DNA of 64,000 nt from Parcubacteria group bacterium ADurb.Bin192. GTDB taxonomy: Bacteria; Patescibacteriota; Patescibacteriia; 2-12-FULL-60-25. Made by a program: the position numbers and the translations under genes. The notes beneath the pieces are model-generated. The model was not told where the DNA came from. It did not search any database and worked only from the letters and a program-made list of their open reading frames with translations. The stretch covers positions 1-64,000 of the forward strand of contig MWCR01000003.1 of the NCBI GenBank assembly GCA_002070095.1. The letters run 5' to 3'. Positions 43,178 through 50,745 of this stretch are shown here, one piece after another. Each line of letters opens with the position of its first letter. Positions within the stretch are counted from its first letter, which is position 1.

Positions 43178-43828
43178 ATGGCTTTTGAAGCAACTCACAT
43201 TCGTTTTGCGCTGGACCTGGCCGAGCGCTTAAAAATTATAGACATCCCGGCCTATCTATCGGGCTCCATTTATCCCGACTCCAGATACGCGACCGGCATC
43301 TCACGCGGCACTACGCACGGAGATGGGGCTCCGCAAGACCCTTTTGTTAAGGGCTTGGATGATTTTCATAAGGGCTGGGCCACGCATTTGCTTTACGATG
43401 AACTGGGTATCGAAAAATACAAAAATCTCTCCCCTACACCGAATATCAAAATTGAAGGCTTTGGTGATTTATGGGTTTTTACCACGGCTGAAAAACTGAT
43501 TGAGGACATGGAGTGCTTTAAAGCTCTGGGAAAACAAAGGGGTCTAATCCAGGACATCCAGCCTCCAGAGGTTCTGAATAACGAAAATAAGGAGCATCTA
43601 AACAAATACTACGCGGATATTAAACAGCTTTATACCAAATCACCGACCTTGTCCGGTTATTATAATCTGATGACCAAATGGCATATCCCAGATCAGGTGG
43701 CCAACGCAGTATATGATCTGACTGAATCTTTTCAAAAAAACCCAAGCATGATAGAACAGATAAACGATATCTATCAGGAAATCGTAAGCGCTGAGCTTCG
43801 TGGATCCCCGCCTCCCCCACTTCACTGA
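43178..43828 (+). CDS. Hypothetical protein, possible zinc-dependent phospholipase C-like fold
   Basis: A 216-residue soluble protein. The start THIRFALDLAERL...IPAYLSGSIYPDSRYATGISRGTTHGDG and later DDFHKGWATHLLYDE have the spaced His and Asp residues seen in zinc-dependent phospholipase C-like helical proteins, but the match is weak. No signal peptide is visible. The last residues (RGSPPPPLH) are encoded by a non-conserved repeat-like tract, so the tail may be an accidental extension. It is a lone plus-strand gene between repeats. Confidence 0.45.
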   Translation: MAFEATHIRFALDLAERLKIIDIPAYLSGSIYPDSRYATGISRGTTHGDGAPQDPFVKGLDDFHKGWATHLLYDELGIEKYKNLSPTPNIKIEGFGDLWVFTTAEKLIEDMECFKALGKQRGLIQDIQPPEVLNNENKEHLNKYYADIKQLYTKSPTLSGYYNLMTKWHIPDQVANAVYDLTESFQKNPSMIEQINDIYQEIVSAELRGSPPPPLH

Positions 43829-43897
43829 CCCAACTTCGCATTAAGCTTCGATGGGTTCAGCTTCGTGGGACAAGACGTGAATAAGTAAATTGGTGCA

Positions 43898-43925
43898 GAG
43901 ATCCTGAAATTAATTCAGGATGACG
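43898..43925. repeat. Short GATCCTGAA/TTCAGGATGACG palindrome
   Basis: A minimal copy of the TCATCCTGAA family. Together with family C copy 2 it occupies most of 43829-44041, which has no gene. Confidence 0.7.
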
Positions 43926-43948
43926 AAAGGTTGACCATTGCATCGGAT

Positions 43949-44036
43949 AATTCGTAATTTTTAATTCGCCCCGACGCTTTGGTCGGGATCCCGATCAACA
44001 TATTATTTATCGTTGTGTCGGGATAATTCTTAATTG
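43949..44036. repeat. Dispersed inverted-repeat element, family C (copy 2)
   Basis: An 88-base element with the same arms as the copy at 36564-36650 and the same orientation with respect to the gene that follows. It ends five bases before the start codon of the ferritin-like gene. Confidence 0.85.
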
Positions 44037-44041
44037 ATTAT

Positions 44042-44317
44042 ATGTTAAGCGACATCCCCAAAAAACTCGCAGGACTTTCTGCGGATCAAATCGACCAAGA
44101 AATCTGCCGGGCCGGCTTGATTGCGGAGCTGGACGCCATTAATCTTTATGAGCAAATGTCAGCCTTGGCTCAAGATCCCAAGCTTAAAGAAATGCTGGCT
44201 GATATCGCCAAAGAAGAAAAAACTCATGTTGGCGAATTCCAAGCTCTTTTGCTTCAAAAAGACTCGGAACAGGTTGGTGAGTTGGAGCATGGCAAAAAAG
44301 AGGTTGAGGAAATGTAA
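44042..44317 (+). CDS. Small ferritin-like (rubrerythrin/EncFtn-type) protein
   Basis: A 91-residue, all-helical protein. Two helices carry iron-binding residues: AELDAINLYEQM with Glu29 and Tyr36, and AKEEKTHVGEFQALL with EExxH (Glu57, Glu58, His61 region). One chain has only half of a four-helix ferritin core, so like encapsulated ferritins it would need to dimerise to form a di-iron site. No encapsulin gene is in the window. It is preceded by family C repeat copy 2 and followed by family A repeats and a terminator. Confidence 0.68.
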   Translation: MLSDIPKKLAGLSADQIDQEICRAGLIAELDAINLYEQMSALAQDPKLKEMLADIAKEEKTHVGEFQALLLQKDSEQVGELEHGKKEVEEM

Positions 44318-44319
44318 AG

Positions 44320-44427
44320 CATGTAACATGTAACTTGTAGCATGTAACAATCGGAGTGTAACAAAAATCGAAGCTCATCAGCTTCGATTTTTTTCATTTG
44401 TTACATGTTACATGCTACAAGTTACAT
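44320..44427. repeat. Family A 7-bp repeats facing each other around a terminator
   Basis: CATGTAA, CATGTAA, CTTGTAG, CATGTAA on the left and TGTTACA, TGTTACA, TGCTACA, AGTTACA on the right are complementary arrays at 44320-44347 and 44399-44427. They surround a terminator hairpin, giving a nested stem of about 100 bases. Confidence 0.85.
44363..44394. terminator. Terminator between ferritin-like gene and pheT
   Basis: AAAAATCGAAGC and GCTTCGATTTTT pair around TCATCA, followed by more T bases. It can work for both convergent genes. Confidence 0.88.
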
Positions 44428-44432
44428 GACCC

Positions 44433-46904
44433 TCATCTCAACTCCGCCCCAAACTTCTCCTTGCAGGCCATGAGCGCGTTATTAACGACTCCATCTATCT
44501 CCTCGCTGGTCAGCGTCTTTTCAGCCGAGCCTATGGTTAAATGCATGGCCAAGGATTTTTTGCCTTCAGTTACTCCTTTGCCCGCATACGTATCAAACCA
44601 TTGGACAAGCAGTATTTTTTCATCGGCACGCAACACGGCCAACTCAATATCACGGTACTCTGTATCTTGATCGACCACGATGGCCAAATCACGTTTTGAT
44701 TCCGGATACGGGAAAGGCGGGCTGTATGATTTGTGTGTCTTGGCAAACTTAATCATGTTCCTCATTTCCAATTGCGCGGCACCGACTCGTGATTCTATTT
44801 TGAACGCTTCCGTGTATTTGGGTGAGATTTCACCCACGGTTGCGAGCAAGAAATCATCCTTGTAAGCCTGCACCCCACGCCCCGGATGCCACAAATCATC
44901 TTGCGAAACTTTTTTCCATTTAACTTCTTTAATATCGAATGAATCAAATATATACTCAACCATGCCCTTGGCCTCACGCCATGGAGAATCATTTTGGTGT
45001 TCAATATAGCCAATCACACATTGCGGTGATTCGTCCGGTAATTCAGACCAATTCCCCTTCTTGCCCCCCTGCCTTAAATACACATTAGAGCATTCAAACA
45101 ACCGCAAGGTATCAGAACGTTCTTGATTGCCGGCCACAGCCTCCAATAATTGCGGAATCAACGACGGACGCATCACTTCAAGCTCGACCGTCAAAGGATT
45201 TTGCACATGCAATAAATCCTGGGCATCAAACCCGGCTTTGGACAATAAGTCTTTGGACACGAACGAGTAACCATAAAGCTCGGTGTAACCCGCGCCGGCC
45301 AACAGATCCTTGATTCTATCCTCCCAAATAATAATCGCATCCGATTTACGAGGAGCAATATCCATGGGAACTTTGGCCGGAATTTTTCCATAACCGTAAA
45401 CACGCGCAATTTCCTCAACCAAATCCCTGCCCGCTTCTATATCATGATCTCTCCACCAAGGAACTTCGGCCGAAAGTTTATCGCCAACTGTTTTGACCTT
45501 AAAACCCAGCGATTTAAGCACCTCAACCATGTGCGTTTTTTTGAGCTCTACGCCAATCAAGGCATTAACTTCATCAACTGCAATTGAAAAGGATTGAGGT
45601 TTGTATTTTTTGGTTTGCACATCCACGGGCGCTCCGGCCGATTCTCCGCCGGCCAATTCTTTAACCAGCTCAATAGCTCGCGCCATGGCTGATTCAGGAC
45701 CCATTTGCGACAAGCCTTTTTCAAAACGCAATTGAGAATCTGACTGTAATAGAATCTTACGCGACCCTCGGCGGACCACCACCGGATCAAAAGTCGCGGC
45801 TTCCAAAACAATGTTGACCGTACCTTCACCGGAACCCGTGTCCTCTCCCCCCATAACACCGGCGATAGCCACCGGTTTTTCCTCATCAGCAATCACCAGC
45901 ACCGAATCAGGCAAAACATAAGTTTTACCATCAAGTGCCATCATCTTTTCACCTTGTTTGGCATAGCGAACATGAATCGTGTTACCCGCCAATTTATCCG
46001 CGTCAAACACATGCATGGGCTGGCCGGTTTCATACATCACATAATTGGTGATATCCACCAGATTGTTAATCGGACGAATACCTGCGGACAACAAACGGCG
46101 CTTCAGCCACCACGGCGAAGGTCCGACTTTTACACCTTCCATCCGAGTACCAATGTAGCGCGAGCAGGCATCTTTGGCGTCAATAACAACATTCAACGTC
46201 GCTCGTCGCTCGTCGCTCGTCCCACGTTTTTGTTTTTTTAGTGACGCAGGACGCGGGACGTGCGACGCGGGACGATATTTGAAAGGTACCTTTAAAATAG
46301 CCGAAGCCTCCCGCGCAATTCCCACCATACCCATGCAATCCGGCCGATTGGACGTGACTTCAATGTCCATCAGCACGTCATCCGCCAAACCCAGAGCTTG
46401 AGCCAAGGGCGTGCCCGGATTGACCCTCATGCCGGGAATCTCTTTACCTAAATCCAAAATCTCATGATCGTCCTTAACCGGAAAAGCTTCCCCCAAACCA
46501 ATCTCACCGGCCGCGCAGATCATGCCATCGCTTTTTTCACCGCGAATTTCAGTCGGCTGGAGCTCTATCAAATCACCCTCGCCATGCCAACGGACTTTGG
46601 CTCCGGGGACAGCGACAGCGACTATTTGGCCTTCATAGAGATTGGAACCGCCGCAGACCACCCGTCGTCGCTCGTCACCCGTCGCACGTCCCAGGTCAAC
46701 ATCAACCAGTTTAAGATTGTCAGCCTTGGGATGGTTGGCGATCGTAATGATTTTTCCAACGTAAATACCGTCCAAATCAATCGCGGCCGGCAATATTTTT
46801 TCTACCGATGGACCGCATAAAGAAATCTTAGCCGCGAACTCCTCGGGCTTTTGTTTTAGACCGACATATTCTTTGAGCCAGTCATAGGATACTAGTAGAT
46901 TCAT
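44433..46904 (-). CDS. pheT: Phenylalanine--tRNA ligase beta subunit
   Basis: An 823-residue subunit. It has the EMAP-type tRNA-binding domain (NHPKADNLKLVDVDLG...VVCGGSNLYEGQIVAVAVPGA), the B3/B4 editing domain (SNRPDCMGMVGIAREASAI... and INNLVDITNYVMYETGQPMHVFDADKL), the B5 domain, the inactive catalytic-like core and a C-terminal anticodon-binding domain (YPESKRDLAIVVDQDTEYRDIE). Two short stretches are not family sequence: RATGDERR near residue 75 and, near residue 235, a 24-residue segment ending KRGTSDERRAT. Both are encoded by 7-bp repeats in frame. It is the partner of pheS at 48229, but two other genes lie between them. Confidence 0.95.
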   Translation of the reverse strand: MNLLVSYDWLKEYVGLKQKPEEFAAKISLCGPSVEKILPAAIDLDGIYVGKIITIANHPKADNLKLVDVDLGRATGDERRRVVCGGSNLYEGQIVAVAVPGAKVRWHGEGDLIELQPTEIRGEKSDGMICAAGEIGLGEAFPVKDDHEILDLGKEIPGMRVNPGTPLAQALGLADDVLMDIEVTSNRPDCMGMVGIAREASAILKVPFKYRPASHVPRPASLKKQKRGTSDERRATLNVVIDAKDACSRYIGTRMEGVKVGPSPWWLKRRLLSAGIRPINNLVDITNYVMYETGQPMHVFDADKLAGNTIHVRYAKQGEKMMALDGKTYVLPDSVLVIADEEKPVAIAGVMGGEDTGSGEGTVNIVLEAATFDPVVVRRGSRKILLQSDSQLRFEKGLSQMGPESAMARAIELVKELAGGESAGAPVDVQTKKYKPQSFSIAVDEVNALIGVELKKTHMVEVLKSLGFKVKTVGDKLSAEVPWWRDHDIEAGRDLVEEIARVYGYGKIPAKVPMDIAPRKSDAIIIWEDRIKDLLAGAGYTELYGYSFVSKDLLSKAGFDAQDLLHVQNPLTVELEVMRPSLIPQLLEAVAGNQERSDTLRLFECSNVYLRQGGKKGNWSELPDESPQCVIGYIEHQNDSPWREAKGMVEYIFDSFDIKEVKWKKVSQDDLWHPGRGVQAYKDDFLLATVGEISPKYTEAFKIESRVGAAQLEMRNMIKFAKTHKSYSPPFPYPESKRDLAIVVDQDTEYRDIELAVLRADEKILLVQWFDTYAGKGVTEGKKSLAMHLTIGSAEKTLTSEEIDGVVNNALMACKEKFGAELR
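46197..46275. repeat. Family B 7-bp repeats, paired arrays inside pheT
   Basis: CGTCGCT (three times) and CGTCCCA face ACGCAGG, ACGCGGG, ACGTGCG and ACGCGGG across a 19-base T/G-rich spacer. The whole 79 bases lie in the editing-domain region of pheT and keep its reading frame open. Confidence 0.9.
46666..46693. repeat. Family B 7-bp repeats, second site inside pheT
   Basis: Four units (CGTCGCT, CGTCACC, CGTCGCA, CGTCCCA) lie in the coding sequence of the tRNA-binding domain. Confidence 0.85.
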
Positions 46905-46916
46905 ATTGCTTACAGA

Positions 46917-47570
46917 TTAGTCAAAATTGAGGTAATTAACAATACTTAAGATCAAAAATACTAAAACCACCATCACACCAAAAGCATAATGCGTTACCTT
47001 TTTAGCTTGGTGTTTGAGTTTCTTGGGCCAGGGAATGTAACCCTGCTGATCATCCGGCGTAGCCATACTCAAGGCCCAGGGAGCCAGGGCTACAAAAGCA
47101 CTGATAAATAATCCATAGAGCAGAGGCTTGTAAAATACTCCGGCTGCCCTTTCTAACGTATGATTGCCCACGGTTAACTGCAGCAAAGGCCTGAGAGCCA
47201 TAAACATGAAGAACAGATAAGCGACCAAGCGGGCCAAAAACATTAAAAACACTTCCGCCTTTTTATTGTGCGCATCCATATTTCTTCCAACATCCAAACG
47301 ACGGGCCACCAGATAAAAAATGGCCGGCAAACTCAACCCTCCAATCAGTATTAATGAAAAAGTCGTTAATTCGCTGTAAGACCCGGGAGTTATCAAGCCG
47401 TTCATGGCTAAGTAGACCAAAAAATAGGTAAACGATCCCGAATACAACATGTATGAAACAATATTAGCCAGTATCTTTGGCCAGTCATGCATGTTCCAGG
47501 GCTTGAGTAAAAAATAAGCCACCACCAAAACCGCGATGCATATAACAAACTGTAGAATGGCCGTATTCAT
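46917..47570 (-). CDS. Six-helix membrane protein of unknown function (pair member A)
   Basis: A 217-residue hydrophobic protein with about six membrane helices. Short motifs include KPWNMHDWPKILANIVSYM after the first helix. The preceding gene has the same length, topology and a matching KPWRMDYTASAVVNTPLI at the same place, so they are diverged tandem paralogues. It lies 12 bases before pheT on the same strand. The function is unknown. Confidence 0.65.
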   Translation of the reverse strand: MNTAILQFVICIAVLVVAYFLLKPWNMHDWPKILANIVSYMLYSGSFTYFLVYLAMNGLITPGSYSELTTFSLILIGGLSLPAIFYLVARRLDVGRNMDAHNKKAEVFLMFLARLVAYLFFMFMALRPLLQLTVGNHTLERAAGVFYKPLLYGLFISAFVALAPWALSMATPDDQQGYIPWPKKLKHQAKKVTHYAFGVMVVLVFLILSIVNYLNFD

Positions 47571-47572
47571 AT

Positions 47573-48226
47573 CTAAATTAGCACATCCAACAAATAAAAA
47601 CCCAGGCCAAGCACAGCGGCAGCACCCATGACCCTATAAAGCCATTTCGCGTAAGGTAGTACCAATTTCATATAAGGGTCGTTTTTAGTTTTTATTAGAA
47701 TCAAACCGGCTAACACCAGGCTCAACAACGTACAAAGGCTGATTATAAATAACATGAACAACCAAACGGTCTTAAGACTAAAACCCTGCGCTATAAAACT
47801 AGGATCGAAAAACGATCCAAACCCGGCCACCGCTATAAAACCCATAAAAAACACCGCCCCCATAACATTCAAAATACTATGCAGCCTTGGATGGGGGGAC
47901 GCGTATTTTCTTCCCCTATCCAGATACGATAAAATAATATACCCCAAAACAGGCACCACAATAATCGATGCCACCATAGCCAGACTGATATATGGATTGG
48001 AAAGAGTCTGGGTGCTACGCACCCAAGGAACCACTAAAAATAAGTGGGCCAAGGCGTAAAGTGTGATCAAGGGCGTATTAACCACAGCTGAGGCTGTGTA
48101 ATCCATGCGCCAAGGTTTAAGCCATCGCAAAACCACCACGTTAAAAATTACCACTACCAGATAAATCCAAAATCCATTTTGCAAAGCAAAATTAAAACCC
48201 TCCATTAATAAATCCAGATAATTCAT
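47573..48226 (-). CDS. Six-helix membrane protein of unknown function (pair member B)
   Basis: A 217-residue protein with about six membrane helices, two bases upstream of pair member A and two bases downstream of pheS. Shared features with A are equal length, LKPW-R/N-MD after helix 1, and an Asp-Arg-Gly/Leu-Asp-Val-Gly motif in the loop after helix 4 (YLDRGRK here, RRLDVGR in A). A heterodimer is plausible, as such tandem pairs often act together. Confidence 0.65.
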   Translation of the reverse strand: MNYLDLLMEGFNFALQNGFWIYLVVVIFNVVVLRWLKPWRMDYTASAVVNTPLITLYALAHLFLVVPWVRSTQTLSNPYISLAMVASIIVVPVLGYIILSYLDRGRKYASPHPRLHSILNVMGAVFFMGFIAVAGFGSFFDPSFIAQGFSLKTVWLFMLFIISLCTLLSLVLAGLILIKTKNDPYMKLVLPYAKWLYRVMGAAAVLGLGFYLLDVLI

Positions 48227-48228
48227 GC

Positions 48229-49293
48229 TTAAAACTGTTTTAGGAACCTCACATCATTCTGATAAAGAATGCGGATATCATCCAACTGCGTGCCTTCTTT
48301 CATCATAGCCACTCTTTCTATGCCCCAGCCAAAAGCCAAGCCTGAATATTTTTTAGGATCTACACCGGACGCTTTCAGCACATTGGGATGAACCATGCCT
48401 GCGCCCCCGATTTCCAACCAGCCGCGTTTGCAAACTTTGCATTTTTTGCCGTCCACGACTCCGGTGGCACCACAAACTCCGCAAGAGATATCGACCTCAA
48501 ACGACGGCTCCGTAAATCTGAAATGATGCGGGCGGATACGTGAGACTCTGCCCGGACCAAAAAATTGTTCCGCGAAATAGTCTAAGATGCCCCGCAGATG
48601 AGAAAGATTGACGCCTTGGTCCACATACAAACCCTCAAACTGATGAAACATGGGCGCGTGCGTAGCATCTGATTGCCGGCGGTAGCATTTGCCGATACCC
48701 AGCATGCGTACCGGGAACTCATGGCGTTCCAACTCGTGCGCCTGTCCGTTTGAGGTATGCGGAGTCAGAACCATTCTCCCCTGTTTTTGCTTGGCGGACG
48801 AAACCGCATCCATAAAAAAAGTCTCCCAATCATCGCGCGCCGGGTGCTCGGGCGGCATGTTGAGCGATTCAAAGGCATACCAGTCCCAATCAACTTCAGG
48901 ATAGCGGGTGCGGTAAAAACCGATTCTTTCAAAAATGGTGGTGATCTCACGGATGGCCTGTGTTACCAGATGCAGGTGACCTTCGGCTGGACGATTCCCG
49001 GGTTCGGTCATGTCCGCGCGTTCGCTGTCAACCAGGCTCGCAAAACGGCTGTCAGCCAATTCCGTCCGTCTCTTGGATAACAAATCCAAACCCGCTTGCT
49101 TGATCTCATTGGCTAAAGACCCCAAAACAGGTCTGTCCTCGGCAGACACGGTGGCCAAGCCCTTGAGCATAGCCGTTAGTTGACCCTTGCGTCCAAGATA
49201 CTTAATCTCAAGTTCATCCAAGTCTTCCAAGGTCCCGGCTTGTTTGATATCGCGCTCTATTTCCAAACGCAATGCTTCTAACTGATCTTTCAT
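48229..49293 (-). CDS. pheS: Phenylalanine--tRNA ligase alpha subunit
   Basis: A 354-residue catalytic subunit. An N-terminal coiled coil (residues 1-90) is followed by the class II core with LTPHTSNGQ (motif 2 region), GKCYRRQSDATHAPMFHQFEGLYVD, RPHHFRFTEPSFEVD and motif 3 GLAFGWGIERVAMMKEG. A CxxC/CxxC zinc ribbon (CGVCGATGVVDGKKCKVC) interrupts the core at about residue 275, as in many Firmicutes. It opens the unit pheS - two membrane proteins - pheT. Confidence 0.97.
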   Translation of the reverse strand: MKDQLEALRLEIERDIKQAGTLEDLDELEIKYLGRKGQLTAMLKGLATVSAEDRPVLGSLANEIKQAGLDLLSKRRTELADSRFASLVDSERADMTEPGNRPAEGHLHLVTQAIREITTIFERIGFYRTRYPEVDWDWYAFESLNMPPEHPARDDWETFFMDAVSSAKQKQGRMVLTPHTSNGQAHELERHEFPVRMLGIGKCYRRQSDATHAPMFHQFEGLYVDQGVNLSHLRGILDYFAEQFFGPGRVSRIRPHHFRFTEPSFEVDISCGVCGATGVVDGKKCKVCKRGWLEIGGAGMVHPNVLKASGVDPKKYSGLAFGWGIERVAMMKEGTQLDDIRILYQNDVRFLKQF

Positions 49294-49322
49294 AATTTAT
49301 ACAATAAATATTTTATTCATCT

Positions 49323-49436
49323 TGTCATTTCGACTGAAGCGAATGCGGAACGGAGAAATCCCTCTATATCATAAGTATTTTTTAAGGGATCTCTCCGCTA
49401 CGGTCGAGATGACAGTGGGGGTTGGTCGAGATGACA
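49323..49436. repeat. Dispersed TGTCAT...ATGACA element (copy 3)
   Basis: TGTCATTTCGACTGAAGCG at the left and CGGTCGAGATGACA at 49401-49414 are inverted ends; a second GGTCGAGATGACA follows at once. It is the only content of the gap 49294-49445 upstream of pheS. Confidence 0.75.
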
Positions 49437-49445
49437 ATCGGAACC

Positions 49446-50609
49446 TTACATTCCTACCAAACCTTTAACTCCTCCCCAAATCGCTCCGCCATACTTTCCA
49501 ATATCTCTAAGAGTTACTAACAAAATCAAAACAATCAACGAGATAAAAGCGATCTGATGGATTCTGGCTTCCAAGTTGCGGGCTACGGGTTTACGTCTTA
49601 TTTTTTCAATGACTAAAAACAAGAAACGCCCGCCGTCCAAAGCCGGGATGGGCAAGAAATTAATGACCGCTAAATGAATGGAAAGAATGGCGGAAAATTG
49701 CAGCAAAGGCACAATGCCTTGCTTGGCCACTTGCCCGGTCATAACCGCGATGCCGATGGGGCCGGCCACTTCTTGTTCAACTCGTCTTAAGAAAATAATA
49801 TCTCTAAACAAAATCCCAAAGCCTTTCACCACTTCTATGGTGTAGTTCCAAGTGGCTTGAGCGCCATAATACACGGATTGAGCCGGCGTAAACTTAACCT
49901 TGCCCACATCCGCCAAACCCACGCCGATGCCGTATTTATCTATTTGCGCAATAAACTCGGGCTGAACGCTCAAGATTTTTTGCTCTCCGGCTCTTTCGAT
50001 GTAGATATCAAAAGCCTGATCCTGCTGTTCAGCGATCACCTGGCGAGCTTGTTCATAATTCTCGGCCGCTACACCCGCCACGGTTAAAACCCGATCTCCT
50101 ATCTCCAATCCGGCTTTGGAAGCCGGCGCCTCGGGCAACAAATTAGTGACTCTGATCTCCCGATTCTCAATGACAGCACCCTCGGGCACACCGTCCAAAA
50201 TAGCCGTGGCACCCATAGAAAAAATAAAAGCGAACAGCACAAAAGCCAACAGCCAGTTCATGGTTACTCCGGCCGCTAAAATAATCAGGCGTTGCCAAAT
50301 GGGTTTGGCCGTAAAAGTATCGGGTTCATTTTTATCGGCATTCTCGCCATTTTCACCCTTAATCCTGACAAAACCGCCCAAAGGCAGCCAATTGATGGAC
50401 CAAATAGTGTTTGCATACTGGGTCTCGTCTTTACCGGAGACAATTTTCCATTTGCCGTTGTGTTTAACCAGACCGATCAACCTAGGCGGAAAGCCGTAAC
50501 CGAATTCATCAGCTTTAACACCGAAAATTCTGGCTGCCGTATAATGGCCCAACTCATGAATCAGGACCAGAACAGACAAAACCAATAAGAAAATTAGCAC
50601 GATTAACAT
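49446..50609 (-). CDS. rseP: Site-2 metalloprotease (RseP/RasP family, M50)
   Basis: A 387-residue intramembrane protease. HELGH sits in the first membrane helix (His18, Glu19, His22 counted from the chosen start), one PDZ domain lies in the middle (VTNLLPEAPASKAGLEIGDRVLTVAG), and NFLPIPALDGGRFLFLVIE near the C-terminus gives the third zinc ligand Asp. Helices flank both motifs. Such enzymes cut membrane-bound anti-sigma factors or signal peptides. The ATG at 50609 is preferred over a TTG two codons upstream. The 130 bases before the next gene have no visible feature. Confidence 0.93.
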   Translation of the reverse strand: MLIVLIFLLVLSVLVLIHELGHYTAARIFGVKADEFGYGFPPRLIGLVKHNGKWKIVSGKDETQYANTIWSINWLPLGGFVRIKGENGENADKNEPDTFTAKPIWQRLIILAAGVTMNWLLAFVLFAFIFSMGATAILDGVPEGAVIENREIRVTNLLPEAPASKAGLEIGDRVLTVAGVAAENYEQARQVIAEQQDQAFDIYIERAGEQKILSVQPEFIAQIDKYGIGVGLADVGKVKFTPAQSVYYGAQATWNYTIEVVKGFGILFRDIIFLRRVEQEVAGPIGIAVMTGQVAKQGIVPLLQFSAILSIHLAVINFLPIPALDGGRFLFLVIEKIRRKPVARNLEARIHQIAFISLIVLILLVTLRDIGKYGGAIWGGVKGLVGM

Positions 50610-50745
50610 AGCCAATATATTACTGAATAAAATAATGTTTGTATAGCCTTAAGCGGCCGTGATTAAGCTTGTTTGAAAGCGGACAGACAGCCAAACATCA
50701 ACCGCGAGTATTTGCAGACGGCGCACAGCCCGGCTGACCATGTGA

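Noticed and set aside
43393-43605. Minus-strand frames opposite the 216-residue protein
   Set aside because: The plus-strand frame is longer and has better amino acid composition; the opposite frames have no start signal.
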